From Cryptomeria japonica (Eukaryota; Streptophyta; Pinopsida; Cupressales; Cupressaceae): a DNA stretch of 60,000 nt. Positions within the stretch are counted from its first letter, which is position 1. Each line of letters opens with the position of its first letter. Of the stretch, positions 12,024 to 21,904 are shown piece by piece. Under the pieces are notes generated by a model. That model was given only the letters and a program-made list of their open reading frames with translations, was not told the origin of the DNA and made no database searches. The translations under genes were made by a program, and so were the position numbers. The stretch spans positions 153,471,048-153,531,047 of the forward strand of contig NC_081407.1 in the NCBI RefSeq assembly GCF_030272615.1, written 5' to 3'.

Positions 12024-12132
12024 AATCTCTTATTAAAACATCTATATGTCTTGCTCTTAGATGAATAACCAAGAAATATTCCTTCATCACTTCTAGGATC
12101 AAATTTGCCAATATAATCATCTCTCCTAATAT
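12024..12132. repeat. 109-bp flank duplication, left copy (element B)
   Basis: 12024-12132 matches 27091-27199 over 109 bp with four differences. Both copies are element A integrase sequence and lie immediately outside element B, where only a 5-bp duplication is expected. Confidence 0.85.
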
Positions 12133-12827
12133 TGTAAAGTTCTGATGCCAATAGCTAGTAAGATGAGAGGGGGTGAATCATACAAATTTAATCTTCCATA
12201 AAATCAAAAGATTCAACCTCGGTATCTTATACTTCAGCAATATAACCAAAAACTACTAAACATGCTAACTCATAAACACATAATCATCATAACACATATA
12301 ACACAAGATTTAACATGGAAACCCAAATAGGGAAAAAGCATTGTGGGATTTCGGACCCACTAAGAAATATACTCTTCTAGAGTATGCTCAGTTAAAAGAA
12401 AATTATGTTAAAGATTACAAACACATTGCTAGATGTGACCCGGTTAAGGGATTTCCCTCAGATCTGTTAGGATCTTCACTTTGTTAGAAGTGACCTTTTC
12501 AAAGGATTTCAAACACTCATTTAGAATGTTACCTTGCTAGAGGATTTACAAATAAGACTATTAAGTCCACTCGGTTAAGAGATTTTCTATCACTTACAAA
12601 ATAAACAACAGTAATAAAATATATCTGCAACTTCACATCTAAAATGCTAAAGCAAATTCTTATTGCTCAAAACAATCTTGTCATAGGATTTATCTTGTCC
12701 CTCTGCTGGGCTCCCTACTCTATTATTTAAACAGGTCTTCAAGCTTTTGTGCTCGGTAATCACCATGTAGCATCCCTGTGCTTACACTTGCCCGCATACA
12801 TTATTTATCAACAATTCCTTATTTATA

Positions 12828-12841
12828 AACAATTTGCTAAC
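12828..12841. repeat. LINE target-site duplication, left copy
   Basis: AACAATTTGCTAAC at 12828-12841 is repeated exactly at 20661-20674 and brackets the LINE. Confidence 0.9.
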
Positions 12842-15800
12842 ATTAGGGGACTCAATAATCCCCATAAACATGATATCATTAGGAATATGATAAGAGATAG
12901 TAATCCTGATATTTTTCTAATTCAAGAAACCAAAATGAGTAGAGAAAAAGTTGAATCATTGAAGTTCTTTAAAAATGGTAATGTTAGTGGTGGAATCTCC
13001 GAAGGTGCTTCAGGAGGCATTGCTACCATCTAGAACCTCAATACTGTTAAAGGTCATGTTATTATTCAGGACAATAATTTCTCTTGTATCAAATTTGAGC
13101 ATTTAAAAGATGGTACTTCATGGGTTCTCACTAATATTTTTGCTCCTAATACTTTGAAGGCTAGAAACTCTTTTTGGAAAAAAATTATACAGGCTAGGGA
13201 CAACTTCAAAAATATTAGTTGGATGGTTATGGGAGACTTTAATACTCCTTTGAGACAAGAGGAAAAATTTGGTGGAAGTCCTCCTCAACTTGAAAGTAGG
13301 ATGGCCCTCATGGATTTTACTAATTCTCAGGCTCTCAATGACTTGGAGATACAGTGATGCACTTACACTTGGACTAACAGAAGAACTGGTAATGATCTTA
13401 TCCAAGTGTGTCTTGATAGAACTCTCATCTCTGATGACTGGTATAGTCATTACTCTTGTTCTTTAATGGCCCACATTCAGGTTGGATCTGATCATTTCCC
13501 TATCACCTTCATTGCTAACTCAATCAATAGAAGGAGAAGCTTTCCCTTCAGATTTGAAAAAATGTGGACCCTCCACCCCGAAATCAAAAGAAATATTAAG
13601 AAATGGTGGAGCATTCAAGTTGAGGGAATGGCTATGTTTAAAGTTGTCAAAAAGCTCAAAAGTGTGAAGGACAACATAAGACTCTGGAACAAAACCAGCT
13701 TTGGGAATATTTTTTAGGCTAAGAGAAAAGTTCAGGAAGACCTTAAAGAAATACAAGATCAAATCCAGAAGGATGGTTTCAGTACTGTGTCTATTGCTGA
13801 TGAAAATGAGACTCTCAAAAACTACCATGATATCATTGTCAAAGAGGAAATGTTCTAGAAGCAGAGATCGAGATGCATTTGGCTTAAGGAAGGAGATAGG
13901 AATACAAGATTCTTCCATATGTCGATGACTAAGCATAAAGTAGTTAATAGGGTTGATAAGCTAGTGGTGGATAACGGGGAGTTGATCAAGGAGGATGAAA
14001 TAAGGAATGAAGCTAAAAGGTATTTCTAGGACCTCCTCAAGAGGGATCATAGTCTGGATGCTAAAGCCCAATCCTCCTTTCTTCAGAACATTCCTTGTCT
14101 CATTGATGATCAAAAGAATGCCTCTCTCTCTTCCATTTCCTCTAACTTGGAAATTAAAAATGTTAAAAATGTTGTTTTCTCCTTTGATGGGAACAAAGCG
14201 TCTAGCCCAGACGACTTCCCAATGTTCTTTTTCCAAGAATTTTGGGAGATTGTTGGAAAAGATGTATCCAATGGGGTTAAGGAATTTTTTGGGGCTAGAA
14301 AACTCTTGAAAGAAATCAATGGCACTTTTATTGCTCTCATCCCCAAAACTCAAGGTGTTGATTCTCTGGACAAATTCAAACCTATTAGCCTCTGCAACTC
14401 TTTTTACAAGATTATTTACAAGGTTCTTACTTCTAGAATTTTGTCTGTCCTTCCTGCCTTAATTAAACACTAGCAAAATGGTTTTGTTCCTGGAAGACAA
14501 ATTCTTGACTCCATTATTATGGTCCATGAGAACATTCATTCTCTTGTTGGAGCAAAGAAATAGGGTTTCATCCTAAAGCTTGATCTCTCCAAAGCCTATG
14601 ACAGGGTTGACTGGTCTTTACTTCAGAAAGTCCTCACTTCTTTTGGTTTTTCCTCTAGAGTTGTCAACCTCCTCTCTCAACTTACCACCTCTACTACTTT
14701 CATTGTTCTTATCAATGGTTCTCCCTCATCCTTTTCCCAATCTTCTAGAGGTCTAAGGCAAGGGGATCCTATCTCCCCCATCCTCTTCATTATTATGGCA
14801 GAATGCTTTGGAAGGACTATGGAAAAAATGGTGTTCCAAGGCTCCTTTAAGGGCCTCCAACCATCCTCTGCTGACCTTATCTGTTCCCACCAGTAGTTTG
14901 TTGATGATACTATTATTATGGGGGAATCAAGTATTTTTGAAGCTAAAGTTTTGAAGAACATCCTATGTAAATTTGCCTCTGCTTTTGGTCAACTTATCAA
15001 TTGGGCTAAAAGTAAAGTTTTTTTCATTAATACTCCTGAGAGAAGAAAACAGAGGATCAGCAGAATCCTGGAGTGTAGGATTGTTGATCTTCCTACTACC
15101 TACTGGTACAGGAGCACCCTTCAAAGGGCTCCCACCATTTGTTTTTTATTGTGTTTTTGCTTCTCAATGAAGCCATTGTATATAGAATAAGAGCCATGTG
15201 CTCATTGGTCCTAGTTAGGGTCCTAGTTGAGGTCCTAGGGTATGAGTTAAAAGTTGAGTTTTTTTTTGGAAATAGAGGGTATGTGTGCCTTTGAGGTATT
15301 TAGGGGTCCTTCTTAGCATGTTGGTGTCCTTAGGTTAGCCCAATATGGGTCTAGGAGTCAAGAAAACCAACATTGAGAAAGTTGCTCAAAAGTTGCATGA
15401 CAACTTTTAAAAGTTGTCAAGCAACTTTTCCACCATGAGGTCAAAATATTTAATGTAGCATGGACAACCCTAATATGGGCACACAGGATGAGGCAAAGGT
15501 GCTATAAGTAATTTTAAACCCTAAGTTAATGGGTTGGATGTCAGACATTGTACAGCCCAAGCAAGGTGACTTGACTGTGACTGCAATTTTGTTGCCAGTC
15601 GGCACAGATGGAGTAAAGAAAGACCATTAATGGATTGATTTGTGAACAAAAATATGTGGAGTGTCTTCTATGGTTTAAATGATTTCATTTTGAGCATATA
15701 GATTAGGTTTTTGTTTGGCAAGTGTGGTGTGTTTGTAAATCTTTTGTAAATTGCTTCTCACTGTCCAATTTTGGACTGGTTTGTATCAATGGGCTCATAA

Positions 15801-18621
15801 CTCCATTCCCCATTATGGAATAACCATGAAACCATGGGGAATGAGAGTACAGACCCTGTATTATACTTCACAGCAAGAAGGGCCCTTGAAAATGCAAGAA
15901 GGCCATCTGAAGACCCACTCCTAGGCGAGACTGGACAGTGCCCGACTAGGAAGGGTTAAGTTGCAGAGGTCTTGGAGAGCAAGGAAGGTCAGAGGAGGAG
16001 GAACCCTTTGGAGGAGTTGTAGAGGGGTGAGTGGAGTACCATTGGTGTGAAGGAGGAGCTTCCACCAATCTAGACAAGGTGGCAAGAGCACCAAACCTAC
16101 ACTGTGACCCTGACAAGCCTAAAAACCCTTAAAAACCTTAAAATCCACCTAGGGCAGTGTACGGACACTTGGAGACCTAAAACCTGAAAAATCCTTGATT
16201 CCTTGCCAAATGAATAGCATGTCTTTTGGGAAGTTTCACAAGCAAGTGCATCGTTTGTGAGAGAGATCCCTAAAGGACTGGGTAGGAGGCCTAATTGGTC
16301 ATAATCCTTGTAGCCCTATTTTGTAGGCAAAACACAAAATAGTGAAATTGATAAGGGGTTGGAATCTCGAAACCTCTTGGGGGCACATGAATGGGTATAA
16401 AAACCATGAATTAGACCTGACCTGACCTTGTTAAGACCTAGGAAGGTGTGGAACAAGCCTAACCCTTATTGGCCTAAGTAAGGGTTTCTTGAATCTCATG
16501 AGTAGGTGAGACCATAGGAGTAGTTTTTCAACTTGTTGGTGGGTGGATTGGGCAAGGTCAGGGGATTCCACAAGTAGGGGAAGTCCTAGAGACCCTAGGG
16601 TGTGGTTAGAACACCTAGTGATCCAAGGAAAGGATCCAAGAGCATAGACTAGGCTAGTCTATCCCAAACCCCATCCCATCACCTACCTCGGTCTCCCTAT
16701 GGGCATTGCACCTCCTGATTCCTTCTGGAGTTCTCTAGTGGACAAATTCAATAAAAAACTCACAGGTTGGAAAGGAGCCCTCTTAAGTCAAGTTGGCAAG
16801 CTCCAACTCCTTAAGGCAACTCTTCAAAGTATTCTGATTTATGCTCTAAGTCTTTTTAGAATTCTAGTTAAGTATGTTGATGCAATCGTGAAAATTCAAA
16901 GAAGATTCCTTTGGTCTGGGGTTGAGGATAAGCAAAGAATGTCTTTGGTGGCTTGGGACTAGGTCTGTAGGCCAAAAAGCAAAGGTGTTTTGGGCATTAG
17001 GAGGATTCGAACCCTTAATGAAGCTTTCCTATCCAAACAAGTCTGGAGAATGTTTCATTCAGACTCTGAATGGTGTAAAATTTGGTGAAGTAAGTACTCT
17101 CTTATGTCCTCCTCTCTCTCCTCCTTTATCCATTTGGACCTTAGTATTAATGGATCCCACATATGGAATCATGCCTCAAAATTTAAAGAAGGTATAGCCA
17201 AAGGAGTGATCTGGAAACTAGGAAATGGAAGGAAAATTAAATTCTGGGAGGATCCTTGGCTTTTTGATAAACCCTTTACTGATATCAATGAATGGGCCCC
17301 CCATGCTCCCTCTTGTATTAGAACTTTTGGCTCCTTAGTTGCTGAGTATTGGGTTGGTAATGAATGGCAGAACATTGAAAGCATCCACCCTAGCCTTTCT
17401 AATATCAAGACCCATCTATCTGCGGTATGGCTGAATAAAGAAGAAGACTCCCTGATTTGGAAACATGATCCTAAAGGTACTTTATCTATTTCCTCTATGT
17501 ATTGTGTCATTTCGCCCCCTCTCTATCAACCCTTACTGGTCAAAAGCCTGGATTAAGGGTCTCACCCCCAAAATCAATATTTTCTTCTAGACCATCCTCC
17601 AAAATTTGATTCTTACCCTTGACAACCTCAAAGGCAGAGGCTTTGCCCTCCCTAATAGATGTGTGTTGTGCCTTCAAGAGGAAGAGTCTATGGACCACCT
17701 TTCTCTCCACTGTTCCTTTTCAGCTTCTGTTTGGGAAAGTTTTCTTAAGAGCTTTAGTATGGCCTGGGTGTTTCCGAATAACATCAGTGACCTGTTCTCA
17801 TCCTAGAATATTAAATGGACTAACTCTTTTTTGAGATGTTTGTGGCAGCTCTCTCTTCCTCACATCTTGTGGGGACTATGGAAAGAAAGAAATAATTGAA
17901 TCTTCAGGGATGTCTCCCTTAATCAAGATATTGTGTTCCAGAAAATTCAATGGTCGATTCAAGAAAATATAAGGATCATTGAGGGTCATTGTTACTCGAA
18001 CAACTCACTGGAATCAAATATCTTGAGGGTATGGAATATGAAGATTACTGATGGTCCTAACAACCACAATAAAAGGCTTGAAGCTAAATGGCAAACCCCT
18101 CCTCAAGGATGGTTCAAAGTTAATTTTGACGGTGCTGCCAAAGGTAACCCTGGTCCTTCAAGTTGTGGAGCTATACTTAGAGATGACAGAGAAATTTGCA
18201 AGGCAATGGTTGCTATCCCTATTGGAATCCAAACTAACCACAAGGTTGAAGCTATGGCAGCTCTTCAAGGCATCCTCCTAGCTAAAAAGTGGAATTGCCC
18301 CTATCTATGGATTGAAGGGGATTCAAATAATATTATAAAGTGTCTTAAGGGGACTTCAAAACCTTCATGGTCAATCCACAACATAATCACCTCTGTTATT
18401 GACCTTGTTAGCACCTTTAAAAATGCCATATATCACACATCTACCAGGAGGCCAACGACTCTGCTGACTGGGCTGCTAACGCAGTGGTTAAAAGTGAGGA
18501 AATTTCCACGTGGATGGGTGAACGCGGACTCCCCGAAGACGTCAGACAAATCATTAGTAATGAGCGATATAGAAGCACTCCAAAGATTCTTGATGGACAA
18601 GATAATTATGAAAAGTACTAA
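12842..18621 (+). pseudogene. LINE ORF2: AP endonuclease, RT, RNase H
   Basis: ORF2 nicks target DNA, primes cDNA on it and copies the RNA. In order: endonuclease (IRGLNN, LIQETK, MGDFNTP, GSDHFPI catalytic end near 13485); linker with WLKEGDRNT-FFH; RT from about 14170 (NKASSPDDFP, KPISLCN, GFVPGRQ, LDLSKAYDRVDW, GLRQGDPISP, FVDDT at about 14897); the C-terminal part after the nested LTR (TYLGLPMG at 16681); a zinc-binding segment (CVLCLQEEESMDHLSLHC, about 17659); and RNase H (NFDGAAKGNPGPSS, EGDSNN, EANDSADWAAN). In-frame TAG: 13031, 13715, 13856, 14027, 14471, 14561, 14894, 16960, 17588, 17804. TGA: 13355, 17086, 17897. There are frameshifts in a C run near 17511-17521 and a 2-base gain at about 18434-18437 inside RNase H. 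Confidence 0.9.
15104..16681. mobile_element. Solo LTR nested in the LINE reverse transcriptase
   Basis: 1,578 bp, beginning TGGTACAGGAGC and ending CCCATCCCATCA, flanked by CCTAC at 15099-15103 and 16682-16686. Removing it and one CCTAC rejoins the RT codons (ACC TAC then CTC GGT CTC) in frame. It has no ORF and no internal long direct repeat, so a solo LTR of an otherwise unseen family is the simplest reading. A small non-autonomous LTR element is possible. Confidence 0.82.
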
Positions 18622-18778
18622 TGTGAGTACTTCGAGTTATTATAATAATGAGAATATCACTCATTCTAACATCAATGCCATTAACTCTCACGCTTTTTGG
18701 GTAACTATTATAGTTTCGAAAAGCTCTCTGGTTTATTTGCTTTGCAAGCTTCAAAATTTGGCTGTGGGTAGCGACAAC

Positions 18779-20437
18779 ATGGGTGGAAACAGGAGGCGAT
18801 ACGAACCAAGTAGCTACAAAGAGTGGAAACAGAAGGAAGAGGTTTGGGGTATTCTGTAGAAGGGTGGTGTCTTGAACTTCATGGAGAGACTCCATGGTCA
18901 AGATGGTATGGTTACTAGTATTTTCTGCAAGAACTGGAAGAAGGGCATGTTAAAAATGGGTGATCAAATGGTTGAAATCGATGAAGACTTAATTGCTCAA
19001 GCCACGGGTCTCACAAGCGAAGGTTGCAACTTCTACAAAGATAGGAAGGTCAACAAGGAAGCTATTGAAAGGTACCCAAAAACTGAGAAACAGAAAAAAC
19101 AACTGGTAAAGTTGAGCAAAACCTACTACCCGCCTAGGGCTTTTGCCAAACCCTAGCGGGAAATCCTCTTTGTTTTAATGCATTACATCACTCTAGATGG
19201 TAGGTTTACAAAAGTTTATGGTTATCACTTTGTTCTATTAAACCACTTTAGGCATAATGATAAGGTTAATTTCCCTTATTTTCAGCTTTGCTCGATGAAT
19301 GCATCCCTCAAGGCCTATAAAGAAAACCATCTAGGTGATTCTGCTATGCACCAAGGCCTAATGGTCCTAATTTATGACCATTTAAAAGCCAACCAAATTG
19401 CTCGGATGCAGCCCTCTATGGATTCTGAGGAAGAGATGTTTGATTCTTCCTTTTCTGAGGAAGTGAAATCTAACAGTGATTCTTCAACTGACATAGAGGA
19501 TAGCATTGATGTCTCAGAGTATGAAAGTGGGAAGAAGAGGAAATATAGTAAAACAAGACCCTCTTCCTCTAAGGGCAAAAAGCCAAAAAGCAGACCCCTG
19601 ATCAGCATCTCTTCAAAAGAGGAGGACTCAGATGACTCTGAAAAGGAGAACCCTAAAGGGTTACTGAAGAAGAAAACAAAAGACCATACCCAGACCAGGA
19701 AAAAACACAAGAAGAAAGAGGAGACTGGTAAGGATCCGGCAGCCAACAAGCAAGCAAAGGCCCTGGAAGTTTATCGGAGTCTAGAAAAGGAGACCATGGA
19801 AGAGACTCTTAAGGCTGCCGACACAATTTTCGCCCTCCACATCCCTAAAGAAGAATAGGCTACCCCTGGAAAAGCTGCCGCCCCATCTGGCCCTCCTAAT
19901 GAGGGGTTGCATGGTTTCATGGAAACTATGGAGTGGCTCATTAATGGCTACAAGAAAGCTGAGGATGAAAACAAAAAACTCTACAATAGAGTCTTGATCC
20001 TGGAAACCATTAATATTGGGGAAGGGAACACTATGGCTGACTATATTGAGGACCTGGAAAACATCATTGCCAAAGCTGAAGACATCAAAGATGCTTTTTA
20101 CCCCAGGTTTGAGAAGATTGAGAAGGATTTGCTGGAAAGGAAAAGCCTTGCTGACACTAGCGATGAAACCCTCTCGGACACTATTACCAAAATTGGTAAA
20201 ATTGAGGAGTGTCTAAAGAACATTGTTGAACAGAGCCTAAGTATCCTGAAGATCTCAGTGGACAACACCCACACCCTCATTAGCAAACTGGATGATGAAA
20301 AGGAAATCCAATACATAGACCCAAAAGCTGATGGAACAGGGGAAGCTCAGGGTCCCAGAACTCGCACAAGAGGCAAGAGGAAGGAAAAGAAACCGAACAA
20401 AGATCTGGAAGACCTGAAAGTTGTAAGGGCCACCTAA
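18779..20437 (+). pseudogene. Extra ORF downstream of LINE RNase H, function unknown
   Basis: I do not recognise a named function. One frame of about 552 codons runs from ATG 18779 to TAA 20435, broken only by TAG at 18857, 19154 and 19856. The N-terminal half (about residues 1-200) is globular, with VEIDEDLIAQATGLTSEG, MHYITLDGRF and FPYFQLCSMNASLKAY. A Ser/Glu/Asp-rich linker follows (about 220-280), then a strongly basic stretch (KKKTKDHTQTRKKHKKKEE). The next part is a long helical, coiled-coil-like region (MEWLINGYKKAEDENKK onward), and the end is basic (RTRTRGKRKEKK). It lies 158 bp after ORF2 and inside the LINE duplication, so it moved with the LINE. From memory it resembles uncharacterised repeat-borne plant proteins. 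A nucleic-acid-binding ORF1-like role is only a guess from the basic and coiled-coil segments. Confidence 0.65.
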
Positions 20438-20660
20438 AATGAGCTAGTGATTAAGGTGAAGGATTTATTGAAGAAAATTACTGTGTAGTGCCTTCTCTGT
20501 TTCTTTGTTGTTTTTTGTTGTTAAGCTGTTCTTCCTGGTTGCTGGTCTTTTGGCCAGTCTTTTTGTATGCGGACTTTAAAGCACTGTTCTTCTTGGTTCT
20601 TTTTCTCTATCTAGGTTGTAAAGGTTTCGGGTCCTGAAAACCTGGTTTTTAATTAATCAG
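20438..20660 (+). other. LINE 3' UTR
   Basis: A T-rich tail (TTTGTTGTTTTTTGTTGTT) with a GGGTCCTGAAAACC segment, ending TTTTTAATTAATCAG just before the target duplication. No long poly(A) is present. Confidence 0.6.
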
Positions 20661-20674
20661 AACAATTTGCTAAC
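20661..20674. repeat. LINE target-site duplication, right copy
   Basis: Exact repeat of 12828-12841. The element B LTR continues from here (CGTTGAATCTCC). Confidence 0.9.
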
Positions 20675-21435
20675 CGTTGAATCTCCTTGATCACATTTCC
20701 CATGATCAATCTTAGCCATCAGATCATCAATCTTGACTAGGTTCAACATATCCTTCGATCTGAAAACATTTTACCTTGCCTTGGAACTTGCATTCCTTCC
20801 TAAGAACTTGTGCTAGGTTATTGTGGTTCAATCTATGTTGTAGATCTTCCTTTTGATTTTCCATTGTCGTAGATCCTTAACAAACTTCATACGTGTTATA
20901 CCAATCATTTAATCATCTCCAGCTCATCAACATCCTTCATTAAATAATGTTTTTATCCCTCCAATGTGATCTGTTATAACTCGGTTGTTACTCAGTAAAT
21001 ACTAAACTTCACTCAGTAGACATTCTACCTTCTTTAACCAATATCAATAACCTTAGGGTTTACCGACTAAGTTCTTTGCTCGGTGACATAGTATAGTATT
21101 AACCTTACAATCAACAAAATATGTAGGATATCAAAACAATCTAAACAACATGATCTCATCATTGTCTAACTCGGTAATAGTTTCCCATTTGAATAACTTA
21201 TTTCTCCTCTTATTCATCACATTCTTTCTGTGTCACTTACCGACATCTTAATACTCATCAATACATACTTCTCAAGATATGACAACATCATACTAAATCA
21301 GAAAATCAATTTCTTGAAATCAATGACAAAATAATATTATAAAGACAGTAATCATCCTTCTTCAATAATCACCAACAACCTTCTCAATATCCTTATTGAA
21401 ATGCCAACAATCTCATTTCTATTGTAATGCCAACA

Positions 21436-21904
21436 ATCTCCCCCTTTGGTATTGATGGAAAAACCAACAATTAAATGGTAATACCAACTAGATATTCAAA
21501 TTGATTCGGATTCAGATTGTTGTGGAGACTTCTCCTATTATCCTTGAGTTGTTTTCTTCTTCTGAAGTCTTCTCCCTTATTTAGTATCTTCTCCCCCTAT
21601 CATTAGTCTTCTGTTATCTTCTTCATTAAGGGCTTTACCATTTAGCTCTACCATTTAGTCTTCTCCCCCTTTGACAACAATGCCAAAAAGTAAAAGAACT
21701 AAATCATGAACTCTTCTGCTGTGAAGTGCTTGCTTTGTTGTGTTACACATGCAAATGTAACATCTAAAACTCGATCTAAGCAATCTTTCCTTCAATACTA
21801 TTTCCTGCACACCTTTAGAAAAACCTCCTAAAGTGCGTAAATCAGCATCAATCCACACATAATATTCTATAGATTCATCGAATTGATGCTTTCATCGAAC
21901 TTTG
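21436..21904 (-). other. Element B 3' untranslated region
   Basis: It holds sense-strand purine tracts at the LTR edge (AAAGGGGGAGAT, about 21436-21448) and again near 21590 and 21661. No ORF is supported. Confidence 0.6.

Larger units (their letters stand above)
9862..12132 (-). pseudogene. Element A pol, 3' part: integrase end, RT, RNase H
   Basis: Copia reverse transcriptase and RNase H, which copy element RNA to DNA inside the particle. Reading from 12132 leftwards, the sequence gives the end of integrase (RCFNKRLQKIIE-like), a linker, [16 protein letters not shown], then an open RT/RNase H segment at 11198-10164. That segment has [26 protein letters not shown], the catalytic box FVDDIIFGG and the RNase H start YTDANWAG. 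Stops are TAG at 11289 (expected Trp or Arg) and 10164 (expected Gln in NCTQVLW), with a TAA further on. The RNase H tail contains DIFTKP with a one-base shift near 9905. A 323-bp tandem duplication (11344-11989) also breaks the linker. The catalytic RT motif is intact but the gene is dead. Confidence 0.88.
12842..20660 (+). mobile_element. L1-type plant LINE, 5'-truncated, with an extra 3' ORF
   Basis: A non-LTR retrotransposon bounded by an exact 14-bp duplication. The 5' end is cut at the start of the endonuclease domain (IRGLNNP), as expected of incomplete target-primed reverse transcription. It contains ORF2 (endonuclease, RT, zinc-binding segment, RNase H; to 18621), then an unexpected ORF at 18779-20437. 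A T-rich 3' UTR ends GGGTCCTGAAAACC...TTTTTAATTAAT without a clear poly(A). A solo LTR (15104-16681) is nested in it. Confidence 0.88.
12133..21435 (-). repeat. Element B 3' LTR, split by the LINE
   Basis: The LTR consists of 12133-12841 plus 20675-21435, about 1.47 kb when the LINE and one duplication copy are set aside. It ends ATGCCAACA, next to the sense purine tract AAAGGGGGAGAT. The junction across the LINE agrees with the uninterrupted solo copy at about 30350-30430 (opposite strand). Confidence 0.88.

Noticed and set aside
17933-18621. Host RNase H-like gene
   Set aside because: It is collinear with the LINE RT and zinc-binding segment and lies within the LINE duplication.
19372-19749. 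125-codon minus-strand ORF
   Set aside because: Antisense of the acidic Ser/Lys-rich linker of the LINE extra ORF; low-complexity Ser/Phe/Leu output.
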